From positions 1-64,000 of the forward strand of contig NZ_JACAIS010000004.1 in the NCBI RefSeq assembly GCF_030325625.1: a stretch of 64,000 nt of DNA. The letters are read 5' to 3'. The notes under the pieces were generated by a model. The model ran no database searches, had not been told where the DNA came from, and saw nothing but the letters and a program-made list of their open reading frames with translations. This DNA is from Sphingobacterium sp. N143. Its GTDB lineage: Bacteria; Bacteroidota; Bacteroidia; Sphingobacteriales; Sphingobacteriaceae. This document shows, piece by piece, positions 34,945-42,932 of this stretch (within the stretch, counting starts at the first letter, position 1; every line of letters starts with the position of its first letter). The translations under genes were made by a program, and so were the position numbers.

Positions 34945-36027
34945 ATGGTAAAAAACATCCGTTACAAAACAAAAATCGCTATTATCGGCGCTGGACAGGC
35001 TGGACTTTCTTCGGCTTATCACCTCAAAAAGTTAGGGTTAGAGATTGGCCGGGATTTCATCATTCTTGACGAGGCTCCCGCTCCCGGGGGTGCCTGGCAA
35101 TTTCGATGGTCTTCACTCACCTTGAGTACCGTCAATAAAATCCATGATCTTCCTGGAATGTCATTTGAAGAAACATTGCTGCCTGATGAAACAGAAGTAC
35201 AGGCTAATATTGCGGTGCCGCATTATTTTGATCTATATGAGAAGAGATTTGGCCTGCAGGTATATCGCCCCACAAAAGTGGAGAAAGTCTACCTGCAGGG
35301 ACATGGCTTTCACATCGATACCTCAGACGCTTTATTTTCCGCCCTGGGCATCATCAATGCAACAGGTACCTGGGGCAATCCCTATATTCCATTATATCCG
35401 GGAGCAGCAGCATTCCGCGGCGAGCAGCTCCATACCAAAGACTTTAAAACAGCAGATTACTTTCGGCACAAACATGTTATCATCGTCGGTGGTGGGATTT
35501 CAGCACTCCAGTTATTAGATCAGATAGCAAAGGTAACCAGCACCACCTGGGTAACAAGACGCCCGCCACTTTTTCGGGATGGACCATTTGACGATATGGC
35601 CGGACATAATGCGGTGGCCATGGTCGAAGAGCGTGTACGGCAAGGCCTTTCACCACAATCGGTGGTTTCTGTGACTGGCCTCCCCTATTCAGCTGAAATT
35701 CGGGATATGGAAAAACGGGGTGTCCTCCAACGGCGGCCGATGTTCAGTGAAATCACCAGTACAGGTGTACGATGGGAAGACGGAAGTGAAGAGAATGCCG
35801 ATGTGATCCTTTGGAATACAGGATTTAAAAGTGCTTTGCAGCATCTGGATGCTGTTATTCCCAAAGAACCGGAAGGCGGCATCCTGATGACAGGCAGGCT
35901 CGCCACCATGGTGGCCAAAGAACCACGGATCCATCTGGTCGGCTATGGCCCCTCGGCATCTACAATCGGCGCCAACCGGGCAGGAAGAGCCGCCGCAAAG
36001 GAGCTCGTTGAAACCATTGGATTATAG
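34945..36027 (+). CDS. FAD-dependent monooxygenase (FMO/BVMO-like)
   Basis: 360 residues from the ATG at 34945. FAD Rossmann motif IAIIGAGQAGLSSAYHL at the N-terminus (about 11-27) and a second NAD(P) Rossmann motif VIIVGGGISALQLL (about 175-188). The FMO fingerprint FRGEQLHTKDF lies just before the second motif. It probably oxygenates a ketone, amine or sulphur compound. It works in one operon with the LLM-class enzyme. Confidence 0.88.
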   Translation: MVKNIRYKTKIAIIGAGQAGLSSAYHLKKLGLEIGRDFIILDEAPAPGGAWQFRWSSLTLSTVNKIHDLPGMSFEETLLPDETEVQANIAVPHYFDLYEKRFGLQVYRPTKVEKVYLQGHGFHIDTSDALFSALGIINATGTWGNPYIPLYPGAAAFRGEQLHTKDFKTADYFRHKHVIIVGGGISALQLLDQIAKVTSTTWVTRRPPLFRDGPFDDMAGHNAVAMVEERVRQGLSPQSVVSVTGLPYSAEIRDMEKRGVLQRRPMFSEITSTGVRWEDGSEENADVILWNTGFKSALQHLDAVIPKEPEGGILMTGRLATMVAKEPRIHLVGYGPSASTIGANRAGRAAAKELVETIGL

Positions 36028-36116
36028 CCGTACCACTGCTTCTCCTATACTATACTGTTTTTGGGGCAGCCTTAGCTACTTTCATGCTTTAGGATATACA
36101 GAGGTCAAATTTAAAT

Positions 36117-36136
36117 AGTATATTGTATAATATACT
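36117..36136. promoter_or_regulatory. Inverted repeat, candidate operator
   Basis: AGTATAT (36117-36123) and ATATACT (36130-36136) separated by six bases, 115 bp before the AraC regulator start. Very AT-rich, so chance is possible. Confidence 0.3.
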
Positions 36137-36250
36137 CAATATGAACACTATATATGACGACAAAAAGCTTAATTAAGGAACGGCAATATATTTTTTCTTC
36201 CCTGAAAAATTCTCTTGTAACCAGAGACATAGGAAACTAATTTGACAGCA

Positions 36251-37024
36251 ATGGAAACGCAGCATATTGTTCCTCCTAAATCCATTGCCCTGTTTGTGCG
36301 TGCTATTTTGGTCTTCGAAAGCCATGAAGAGCATACTGTCCGGTTACCATTTTTTGCGGATGGATATCCCGGACTGATGTATCAGCAGGCTAACGGTGAT
36401 TTAATTATTGCACCACATGATAAAAAAATGCCTGCGGTTTTCTTGTACGGTCAGACGATCAGGCCCATTACCCTTGAAGCAAGGGGGCCATTTCAGCTCA
36501 TCATCTTTCAGTTGTATCCATTTGTGCTCAGGGCCTTTTGGGGAATTGCTCCAGAAAGCATAAACGACGGTTGCCATCATTTGGAGGATAGCCTGGGAAA
36601 AAAAGCCTATGATCTGCAGGGCAAACTTCTGGCGGCACCAACGGCCCAAGATAAGGTCCAGGTGATATCCGATATGCTTTTAGCTTATTTTGAGCAGAAA
36701 AGAAATGATTTGGACTTTTCAGTAAGACAGGTAATCCAGTGCATAATAGACCATAAAGGTCTTGTTTCCATCAATGAACTTGCGAAAAAAGAGAAATTAA
36801 ACATCCGGACTTTCGAAAGGAGATTCCTTAAAGCAACAGGCATTTCAGCGAAACAGTTTGCCAAAATAGTCCAATTTCAAGCCTCCCTCAATCAATTGAC
36901 CACAAAAGACTTTGAAAGAACTGCGGATATTGTCTTTGAAAATGGCTTTTCGGACCAGTCACATTTTATCCGTGTATTTAAGGCTTTTACGGGCCTCACG
37001 CCACATTCATTCAAAAAAAGGTAA
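36251..37024 (+). CDS. AraC-family transcriptional regulator
   Basis: 257 residues from the ATG at 36251 (a TTG nine bases upstream is the alternative). The N-terminal ~150 residues are a cupin-like sensor (DUF6597-type, FFADGYPGLMYQQANGD). The C-terminal AraC double HTH is at about 165-255: LVSINELAKKEKLNIRTFERRFLKATGIS and ADIVFENGFSDQSHFIRVFKAFTGLTPHSF. It probably regulates the following DUF1772-like gene (92 bp) or the monooxygenase operon upstream. Confidence 0.9.
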   Translation: METQHIVPPKSIALFVRAILVFESHEEHTVRLPFFADGYPGLMYQQANGDLIIAPHDKKMPAVFLYGQTIRPITLEARGPFQLIIFQLYPFVLRAFWGIAPESINDGCHHLEDSLGKKAYDLQGKLLAAPTAQDKVQVISDMLLAYFEQKRNDLDFSVRQVIQCIIDHKGLVSINELAKKEKLNIRTFERRFLKATGISAKQFAKIVQFQASLNQLTTKDFERTADIVFENGFSDQSHFIRVFKAFTGLTPHSFKKR

Positions 37025-37115
37025 AGACTGTCGTTTTTGTTCTATTATCATTTTTCATTTATGCCAACCTTTATCCAAACAAAATGTCAACATAAAACAA
37101 TTTTAAATTATCGTC

Positions 37116-37616
37116 ATGCTGAAACTACAGGAAATAACTTTAGCTGCCGCAGCAATATCATCTGCGTTAATATCGGGTCTCTTCTTTGCCTATACTTTTT
37201 CAGTTAACCTGGGCCTCCACAAACTGGATAATAAAGGATACTTATTAGCCATGCAGCATATTAATAAGGAAATCCTCAATCCCACATTCTATAGTTGCTT
37301 TGTGGGAGCCTTAATATTGCTTATCGCTTCATCGATCTTATATTACGATATTCACTCGCCTAGATTTTATCTCATCCTATGTGCTTGTATAAGCTATACA
37401 ATCGGTGTATTTATCATTACGGGGGCTAAGAATGTGCCCTTAAATAATCAACTTGCCCAATTTGATCTTTCAACAGCTTCTGAGGCAGCAATACATACGA
37501 TGCGGACCAGCTTTGAGAAACCTTGGGTATTCTGGAACAACATCAGGACCATATGCTCCTTCATCGCGTTGTTATGCATCATTATTAACCTTGTATTTTT
37601 TAAATCGAAAAGCTAG
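37116..37616 (+). CDS. DUF1772-like (anthrone-oxygenase type) membrane protein
   Basis: 166 residues with four membrane helices (about 8-28, 60-78, 84-103, 143-162). The DUF1772 hallmarks are visible: SGLFFAYTFSVNLGL at the first helix, AMQHINKEILNPTF, TGAKNVPLNNQLAQFD before the loop, and WVFWNNIRTICS at the last helix. Members include fungal anthrone oxygenase relatives; the bacterial role is unknown. It follows the AraC gene on the same strand. Confidence 0.8.
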   Translation: MLKLQEITLAAAAISSALISGLFFAYTFSVNLGLHKLDNKGYLLAMQHINKEILNPTFYSCFVGALILLIASSILYYDIHSPRFYLILCACISYTIGVFIITGAKNVPLNNQLAQFDLSTASEAAIHTMRTSFEKPWVFWNNIRTICSFIALLCIIINLVFFKSKS

Positions 37617-37839
37617 GTAGGCCAATATCCTTGAACGCAATGAACATGCAAGAATAATGAGCAACTACTATTCTTGTGTATCCTTGCTGGTTTCATGCTT
37701 ATATATATACTGTGCATGAGAACCGGATACATTAGCCATGTTCATCGACGTTCAAATGATGCTCAAATATAGTAATAAAAACTAATAATATTAGCATTAA
37801 AACTATTTATTTTAGTTGTTTGCATAACAACTTGATCAT

Positions 37840-38646
37840 TTAAAGAGAGCGGCTAATATCCACCACATTGAAAATCTGATCCACATCATCCAGACTTACA
37901 TCAAAATCAGGGTATTTTGTTTTATCTGCATTGAGTGAGTGAAGGGTGAGTATACCATTGGCCACATCATGATGGGCGATCTCTTTAATAATCACTCCTT
38001 CATATTTGTGGACCACCACCCAATAGCGATATTTATGGGTATGAAACTTTGATAACCATAATTCGCGTTTGATCAGACGTCCGGTCACGATATCCCCATC
38101 CAATATACTGGCATCTGTCCCATCCGTCATACTGTCACCACTGACCTCAAAAGAACGATATGACCCTTTATGAAATTCATTGACAGTGATAAAATGTGCC
38201 GGTAGATCATCCATGTATTCGGCATCAGAAAAACCCGACAGATAGCCTGCCTTTGCTTTCTCGGTCACCAATTTGGTCTGCATTAAATATCGCCCGGGTG
38301 ATACTTCAAAAAATATATTGTTCTTGTTTTCATCGATAAATTTAACATCATCTGAAAAATAGCCAATCGATTTACCATTCCCAACATTCACCATGGCAAC
38401 AGCATCGGATTGGGAAAATGTCTGCCGCTGTTCCCGTTCTCCCTCACCATATAACAACCAATCATAGCGGAGGTTTGGGAATGCATTTTGAATACGGGTT
38501 TTTATGGTCAAGCCGATCGGATATTCTCCTTTTTTAATGCGTGAATAAACCTGCTCGCGAACCCCCAATAGTCTTGCAAATTCTCGGTTGGTAATGCCCA
38601 TTTCCAAACGTAAAAGTTCAAAATTGTTATTTGTATAATGCTCCAT
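37840..38646 (-). CDS. Phage-type repressor: XRE HTH with S24 peptidase-like domain
   Basis: 268 residues from the ATG at 38646; a longer TTG start at 38667 would run into a palindrome at 38662-38673 that looks like an operator. HTH at ~10-60 (MGITNREFARLLGVREQVYSRIKKGEY). An Ala-Gly pair in KAKAGYLSGFSD (132-133) is where LexA-type repressors self-cleave. The catalytic serine is S172 in SGDSMTDG, and the lysine partner is probably in VVVHKYEGVIIKEI. Typical of prophage CI-like repressors. It is divergent from the unknown gene at 38967. Confidence 0.85.
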   Translation of the reverse strand: MEHYTNNNFELLRLEMGITNREFARLLGVREQVYSRIKKGEYPIGLTIKTRIQNAFPNLRYDWLLYGEGEREQRQTFSQSDAVAMVNVGNGKSIGYFSDDVKFIDENKNNIFFEVSPGRYLMQTKLVTEKAKAGYLSGFSDAEYMDDLPAHFITVNEFHKGSYRSFEVSGDSMTDGTDASILDGDIVTGRLIKRELWLSKFHTHKYRYWVVVHKYEGVIIKEIAHHDVANGILTLHSLNADKTKYPDFDVSLDDVDQIFNVVDISRSL

Positions 38647-38661
38647 CTCATCTATATTATT

Positions 38662-38673
38662 TAACAAATGTTA
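38662..38673. promoter_or_regulatory. Palindrome before the repressor start, candidate operator
   Basis: TAACAAATGTTA: 5 bp arms with AA in the middle, 16 bp from the repressor ATG. Similar to the AACAAATTTGTT palindrome at 38855-38866 on the other side of the divergent region. Confidence 0.45.
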
Positions 38674-38831
38674 CACTAAATCATAACATCCTGAGGCTAA
38701 GTTACACAACTTATAAAACCTAAACAAATAAATAAAACAAACAAACACATAACAACCTCATTACAAGTATATTAATGTTAAACAAATAAGTTTAATATTA
38801 AATATATTAAAGACTTTAAAAAGAGAAAACA

Positions 38832-38881
38832 GTGCAAAATTCATTTGCACAATTAACAAATTTGTTTAATTTTGTTTAACA
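38832..38881. promoter_or_regulatory. Cluster of inverted and direct repeats in the divergent promoter region
   Basis: GTGCAAA/TTTGCAC (38832-38850), a 12 bp perfect palindrome AACAAATTTGTT (38855-38866) and a second TTTGTTTAA (38871-38879). They lie 90-130 bp before the ATG at 38967 and are good candidates for repressor operators. Confidence 0.45.
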
Positions 38882-38966
38882 ACAAAAGAATAGAATACAG
38901 ATCCCGTATGCGATAATAAGCAGGACACGACAGACAAATACTTTGAACATTTAAACGGTACGCAAC

Positions 38967-39581
38967 ATGGAACAGTTTATAACAAGCGATCTAAAGATGG
39001 GCACATCGAGCTATTCAATGGTTCATGCTCAAACAGAAAGAAGAGAGAACATTTTAGGCAAAAAGGAAATGATAAAATTAACAGTACAACCTGAAAATTT
39101 AAGTGCAGTGACCACAGGGAAGAAGCCTAATACCATAAAACGGATGGACACATTATATTATTCTTTCCTAATGAGTTTTCTAAAAGAAAACCACCCTGAA
39201 ATACTGAGATCAATTGATATGATATATGAACCCGACCTGTCGAGGATCGGCAAAGTCGTCGATTCATATTGCGAATTTGTGGGCATTCCTGTTCAGCAGA
39301 TTATGGGAGAATATATCAATTATAAAGATATTCAACATCGTTATAAAGCAATAGCTGTCGTCCTCCGTATATTTCAGCCCGAAAAATTGGACAATCTCAA
39401 GACAAAGGTCAAGAGCACGATCTACAAAGAACTTGCCCCTTACTTAAAAATAAACAGTGATGCCTTACAAAAATCCATCATCTGTGCCTGCAATCAATTT
39501 GATATGTACAGTGATTTTAAGAAAGACATCAAACAAGCTGCAAATTATTACCTGCTCACAATACGTTTCAATAGTAAATAA
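38967..39581 (+). CDS. Unknown protein divergent from the phage-type repressor
   Basis: 204 residues, predicted soluble and helical, with no signal peptide or membrane segment. Visible pieces: LTVQPENLSAV, KPNTIKRMDTLYYSFLMSFLKENHPEIL, YCEFVGIPVQQIMGEYINYKDIQHRYKAIAVVLRIF, CACNQFDMYSDFKKDIKQA. I recognise no family. Its position next to the repressor and facing the lysis genes suggests a phage early gene or a retained regulator. A GC-rich perfect hairpin follows its stop. Confidence 0.55.
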   Translation: MEQFITSDLKMGTSSYSMVHAQTERRENILGKKEMIKLTVQPENLSAVTTGKKPNTIKRMDTLYYSFLMSFLKENHPEILRSIDMIYEPDLSRIGKVVDSYCEFVGIPVQQIMGEYINYKDIQHRYKAIAVVLRIFQPEKLDNLKTKVKSTIYKELAPYLKINSDALQKSIICACNQFDMYSDFKKDIKQAANYYLLTIRFNSK

Positions 39582-39587
39582 ATGACG

Positions 39588-39619
39588 GGCCCATCCCCTG
39601 AATTGTCAGGGGATGGGCC
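39588..39619. terminator. 14 bp perfect GC-rich hairpin between convergent genes
   Basis: Arms 39588-39601 and 39606-39619 with loop ATTG, no long T-run on either side. It starts seven bases after the stop of 38967-39581 and ends 16 bp before the end of the opposing lipoprotein gene. Confidence 0.65.
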
Positions 39620-39634
39620 AATCTAAACATTTGA

Positions 39635-40135
39635 TTAGCTTTTTCTGTTTATCCGCCATTTCAAAAGAAAAGCCAATAACGCTAAACCAATCAGAAAACA
39701 GACAATAGTAGTGCTTGTAGGCGTGCTAATTTTCATTGTGCGCTGTTCACGTCCTTTCAGCTTTTGCTCTTCATGCCCTGTCTTTTCAACTTTCTGTTGA
39801 CGTTGATCGGACACGGTTTGATCAACGTTACTCATCGCATTGGACCGCTGTATGGATTTTCTGATCACTTTGCCTTTTTCAACCTGGATCGTCCCGTTCT
39901 CTGCGATCTGGATCTTGTCGCCCTCTATTTGTAAACGATCTGCTCCCTTGATCAAAGAAATAGACTGTGACGACAGGGTTTGGCGATGCTGCGTCTTTAC
40001 ATCAGAACTTGAACGGAGCGTAGTTCTTGATTGTACATCCACAGCTGCCGACTCTTTTGTTCGGACTGTCTTTTTGAATAGACCACAGCTGCTAACTATT
40101 AGCAGCGTTAGGGTCAATAGGCATATATTTTTCAT
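39635..40135 (-). CDS. Spanin-like lipoprotein with C-terminal membrane helix
   Basis: 166 residues. N-terminal lipoprotein signal with lipid cysteine about 17 (LIVSSCGLFKK), a long polar S/Q/K-rich middle (about 25-135), and one membrane helix near the end (about 140-159, TTIVCFLIGLALLAFLL) followed by a basic tail. An outer-membrane lipid anchor plus an inner-membrane helix in one chain is the topology of unimolecular spanins, the phage proteins that fuse both membranes at the last step of lysis. It overlaps the coiled-coil gene by 44 bases and lies downstream of an amidase. Confidence 0.6.
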   Translation of the reverse strand: MKNICLLTLTLLIVSSCGLFKKTVRTKESAAVDVQSRTTLRSSSDVKTQHRQTLSSQSISLIKGADRLQIEGDKIQIAENGTIQVEKGKVIRKSIQRSNAMSNVDQTVSDQRQQKVEKTGHEEQKLKGREQRTMKISTPTSTTIVCFLIGLALLAFLLKWRINRKS

Positions 40136-40475
40136 TTTTAACTTTTTTTAATTCAATCTGCAATGCATGGTAAAGCTTCATGAGGTCATCATATTTAGCT
40201 TGTAAATCGGCAAGTGTTCTTGCACAAGCCATGCGCTCATCGTTGGCCAAACGGAGTCCTTCGTTTAGATCTTCAATAATCGTTCGCAGCTGTTCGATAT
40301 CTTTTTCCAACCGATTTGCATAAGCTTCCCATTTGTCCATTACCTTTCCCGCATTTTCCACATTGGTTGCTTCCACTTCGGCCTGCTGCTTGGGACGCCC
40401 AACCAGGTACCCCACAATGGCTGTAACGATTGGAACAACCAGCTTTTCTAAGATCTCAAGTAGTTCCATTGTCAT
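40092..40475 (-). CDS. TM plus coiled-coil protein, holin/spanin-like
   Basis: 127 residues. A single membrane helix at about 9-25 (EKLVVPIVTAIVGYLVG) followed by a long heptad-rich coiled coil (about 40-115, WEAYANRLEKDIEQLRTIIEDLNEG and onward). This N-in/C-out layout resembles phage holins or Rz-type inner-membrane spanins. It overlaps the amidase gene by 20 bases and the lipoprotein gene by 44 bases, as lysis genes often do. Confidence 0.6.
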   Translation of the reverse strand: MTMELLEILEKLVVPIVTAIVGYLVGRPKQQAEVEATNVENAGKVMDKWEAYANRLEKDIEQLRTIIEDLNEGLRLANDERMACARTLADLQAKYDDLMKLYHALQIELKKVKNEKYMPIDPNAANS

Positions 40476-40950
40476 CTCTTTTGGTTAATGGCTTAAATTT
40501 CATCCAAGGAAACCGTGTTCCTGGATCCTCCTTCCTCCCTGGGGCTATATCACTATGGCCCAGGATTTCTTTGATTGGATAGTGTGCAATAATCGTCTTA
40601 CAGACTTCAACAGCTGATTCAATCTGTTTTTCAGTATAGAATTCGGTGCCTTTATTTTGCAGTTCAATCCCAATACTATACTTATTGAGATCCCGCAATC
40701 CTTTCCAGAAGCTAATACCAGCATGCCAGCATTTTGCGTTAAAAGGGGCCAATTGTGTCACCGTCCCTTCCCTGCTGATATGGATATGTGCCGAGACATT
40801 ACTTTTTGTATCCAGCATCCAGCTGATTGCACTCGTAGCGTTGGAGGCTTCATCGTAATGCATAATGATATAAATAGGTCTGATCGTCCCTTTCTTATTG
40901 GGGGTCTCCTGATAGGAGACACCAACTAATCTGTGTGCGCTAATTTCCAT
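40456..40950 (-). CDS. N-acetylmuramoyl-L-alanine amidase (Amidase_2/PGRP-like endolysin)
   Basis: 164 residues, no signal peptide, the length of phage T7-lysozyme-type amidases. Zinc ligands H31 (IIMHYDEAS), H132 (LGHSDIAPG) and D142 (RKEDPGTRF; Asp instead of the Cys of T7 lysozyme, as in AmiD). The catalytic-region E96 (IGIELQNKG) and K140 are present. It cleaves the bond between N-acetylmuramic acid and L-alanine in peptidoglycan. Without an export signal it would need a holin, which fits the following overlapping gene. Confidence 0.88.
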   Translation of the reverse strand: MEISAHRLVGVSYQETPNKKGTIRPIYIIMHYDEASNATSAISWMLDTKSNVSAHIHISREGTVTQLAPFNAKCWHAGISFWKGLRDLNKYSIGIELQNKGTEFYTEKQIESAVEVCKTIIAHYPIKEILGHSDIAPGRKEDPGTRFPWMKFKPLTKRDDNGTT

Positions 40951-41060
40951 TTTGTTCGACTGTTTTATGTTTTAATTTTTTGCTAAGGTTCTATACTAAA
41001 AAAAAGTACCTCCTAATTCTTTGGCATGGACGCCAGGTATGTCCATAGAATAGCTGTAGC

Positions 41061-41445
41061 TACCTTTGTTTCAATACAAATGTATCGTCATAAAACCTAA
41101 AAAAAACCAAGTTTCAGATGTATATCGGCGGTATAGAGAGCCTACCGAAAATAGAGGTTTAATGGGTTGCGTGCATCACACAAACACAAAAAAACCATAT
41201 GGTGGAACATGGCTTTATCGCAGAAAATCTCATGGTATTCACTGCCGTGCGATCAAATAAAAACGCTCACGGATTACCCTTGACAAATGGTAAAATCAGA
41301 CAGACAAATAGGCAAAACCGGCCGTATATTAAAGTTTCAGCCAGGCAACTGAAACTTTTCCTCCGATCCATTGTTATATGATCGTTATAGCATAGGATGA
41401 GTTATACCGCGAAGGCTAGGAAATTGGTTCACCTAGCCTTTCTTT
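41061..41445 (+). ncRNA. Candidate small RNA
   Basis: Bounded on the left by TACCTTTG (41061-41068), a match to the Bacteroidota -7 box TAnnTTTG though without a well placed -33 TTTG, and on the right by two hairpin terminators. The interior has no ORF of normal composition. I do not recognise tmRNA, RNase P, SRP or 6S features. Purely a candidate. Confidence 0.25.
41331..41362 (+). terminator. Hairpin terminator
   Basis: 10 bp perfect stem AAAGTTTCAG (41331-41340) with CTGAAACTTT (41349-41358), loop of eight bases, short T-run. Confidence 0.65.
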
Positions 41446-41446
41446 G
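41412..41446 (+). terminator. Hairpin terminator
   Basis: 9 bp perfect stem AAGGCTAGG (41412-41420) with CCTAGCCTT (41432-41440) followed by TCTTTG; no T-run on the minus-strand side. Confidence 0.65.
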
Positions 41447-41524
41447 TTGTGAATCGCTTGATCTGTCCAATACGTAGCGCGGTCACCTTGACAACTGCAG
41501 CTTACTGTTAAAAAGGACATTTTC

Positions 41525-42619
41525 CTAATTGGCAGGCTGCGGTTTTAATTTCAGTGCCAGCTGATAATAGGAAGGCAATGAATGGTGCAGCATCATACCA
41601 TCATCTGTTTTTTCATTAAACCTGCTGAAGTAGGCTGAATCTGGCTTTAAGATAATATGAGCACCTGTACGTACATAATCATTGCTTGGAAAATACTCCG
41701 GCTCCTTAAAGTTAGGCAGATGGGCTCTGACCATCTTTGACACTTGTTTACCCAGTATTTTCTGATAATTTGACACGGTTTTCTCTGAAGGGTTTTTGAG
41801 CATTTTAAAGGTTATTCTTTTCTTTAGCCCCTGTTTTTTTATCGTTGCAGCAATGGGTATGATAGGATTTCTACTGGGCAGATCCAGGTGTTTCTGTACT
41901 GTAAAAGGCACTTGGGGCACCCAATCGCTGGGATTGACGACCTGAAAAGCCCATTCAAAAGTTCGGTGTTCATATTCATACGCAAAATACAGATTCCCCG
42001 GTTTTGGGGCTGCCGAACAATAGGTTTTAAACCGAATGTCTTTTGGTAGACTGCCGGCATCTTGCAGCTGATAAAAGTAAGCAGTCAACAGGTAGCTAAT
42101 CCCTCCGCCCTGACTGTGCCCTACGATCAGGATGTCTTTTATGCCAGCCCTATAAAGTGAATCTATTTTGGGCAGCATGTCCCTGGAGAGAAAAGCTGTG
42201 CTGATCAAATATCCTACATGTACTGCCGCATTGGAGTCATTTGACAATTTATAATCAACAACAAAGTTGGTATCTATCTCCAGCTGTCCAATTGCAGGAA
42301 CCATAGCTGCATAGAGATTTGCAAGCCAGCTTACATTATTATCGATGGACCCCCGCGTACAAAATACGGCAGTATGTGTATCCTTTATCCACAATTCATA
42401 TTGATTATTGAGTCCTACTTCTGGACTTTGATATATCAGCCTGGAAGATTCAGGTGCCGGAATAGGTGACCGTCCATTCGAATCAATACCATAAATATGC
42501 GCATTGATGCGCAACATTTCCTGATATTCCAAAATATCAAATCCTGGATGGAGCTGCTGTGCCTTGGTTATCATTGAAAAAATCAGCGCCAAGATCATTA
42601 AACCATATCTGACCATCAT
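41525..42619 (-). CDS. Lipase (class 3) family exported hydrolase
   Basis: 364 residues. Signal peptide (residues 1-20, MITKAQ). Alpha/beta hydrolase with the class 3 lipase features: FCTRGSIDNNVSWLANLYAAM near residue 90 (oxyanion strand), nucleophile serine in ILIVGHSQGGGISYLLTAYF (about 168), an aspartate region VNPSDWVPQVPF (about 230), and a late histidine (GAHIILK or MMLHHSLPSYYQLAL). It probably hydrolyses lipid esters in the periplasm or outside the cell. Confidence 0.8.
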   Translation of the reverse strand: MMVRYGLMILALIFSMITKAQQLHPGFDILEYQEMLRINAHIYGIDSNGRSPIPAPESSRLIYQSPEVGLNNQYELWIKDTHTAVFCTRGSIDNNVSWLANLYAAMVPAIGQLEIDTNFVVDYKLSNDSNAAVHVGYLISTAFLSRDMLPKIDSLYRAGIKDILIVGHSQGGGISYLLTAYFYQLQDAGSLPKDIRFKTYCSAAPKPGNLYFAYEYEHRTFEWAFQVVNPSDWVPQVPFTVQKHLDLPSRNPIIPIAATIKKQGLKKRITFKMLKNPSEKTVSNYQKILGKQVSKMVRAHLPNFKEPEYFPSNDYVRTGAHIILKPDSAYFSRFNEKTDDGMMLHHSLPSYYQLALKLKPQPAN

Positions 42620-42932
42620 AACTTCGGTTTTATGTACATATAAATTTAAGAAATAATTCAGGAAGCTCCCATATCCGGTCGCTATGGTACGAAACGAGCA
42701 ACGCTGCTTTGGCTTTTTATTTGTATTTTAGAATCCACAAACAAAGCTTAGTATGAAGTGAGCATCATGTTTTGTGATCCTGCTTCCTGAAGTACGGACC
42801 ACCTCACAGTATGCTGATCGTTGCCAATAGCGATACTGCGCTGTATGATCTTTGTTTGAAGTAAAACTAACATCTCTGAAGTCGGTATCCCTGAAAAAAT
42901 TGGGACCACTTTAAAGTAGATCATATTTAAAC
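42620..42932. other. Divergent intergenic region, nothing recognised
   Basis: 313 bp between the lipase and SIR2-family genes, which are divergent. It must carry both promoters, but I find no repeat, strong hairpin or ORF. Confidence 0.3.

Larger units (their letters stand above)
40951..41524. other. Gene-less stretch with two hairpin terminators
   Basis: 574 bp without a convincing ORF on either strand. Two strong hairpins lie at 41331-41358 and 41412-41440; the second has a T-rich tail only on the plus strand. Since no plus-strand gene is near, a small RNA gene between about 41060 and 41445 is possible. Confidence 0.4.

Noticed and set aside
41066..41381. Two short plus-strand frames in the gene-less stretch
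   Set aside because: Composition is rich in R, H, C and K in random order and the frames overlap each other; the region looks non-coding.
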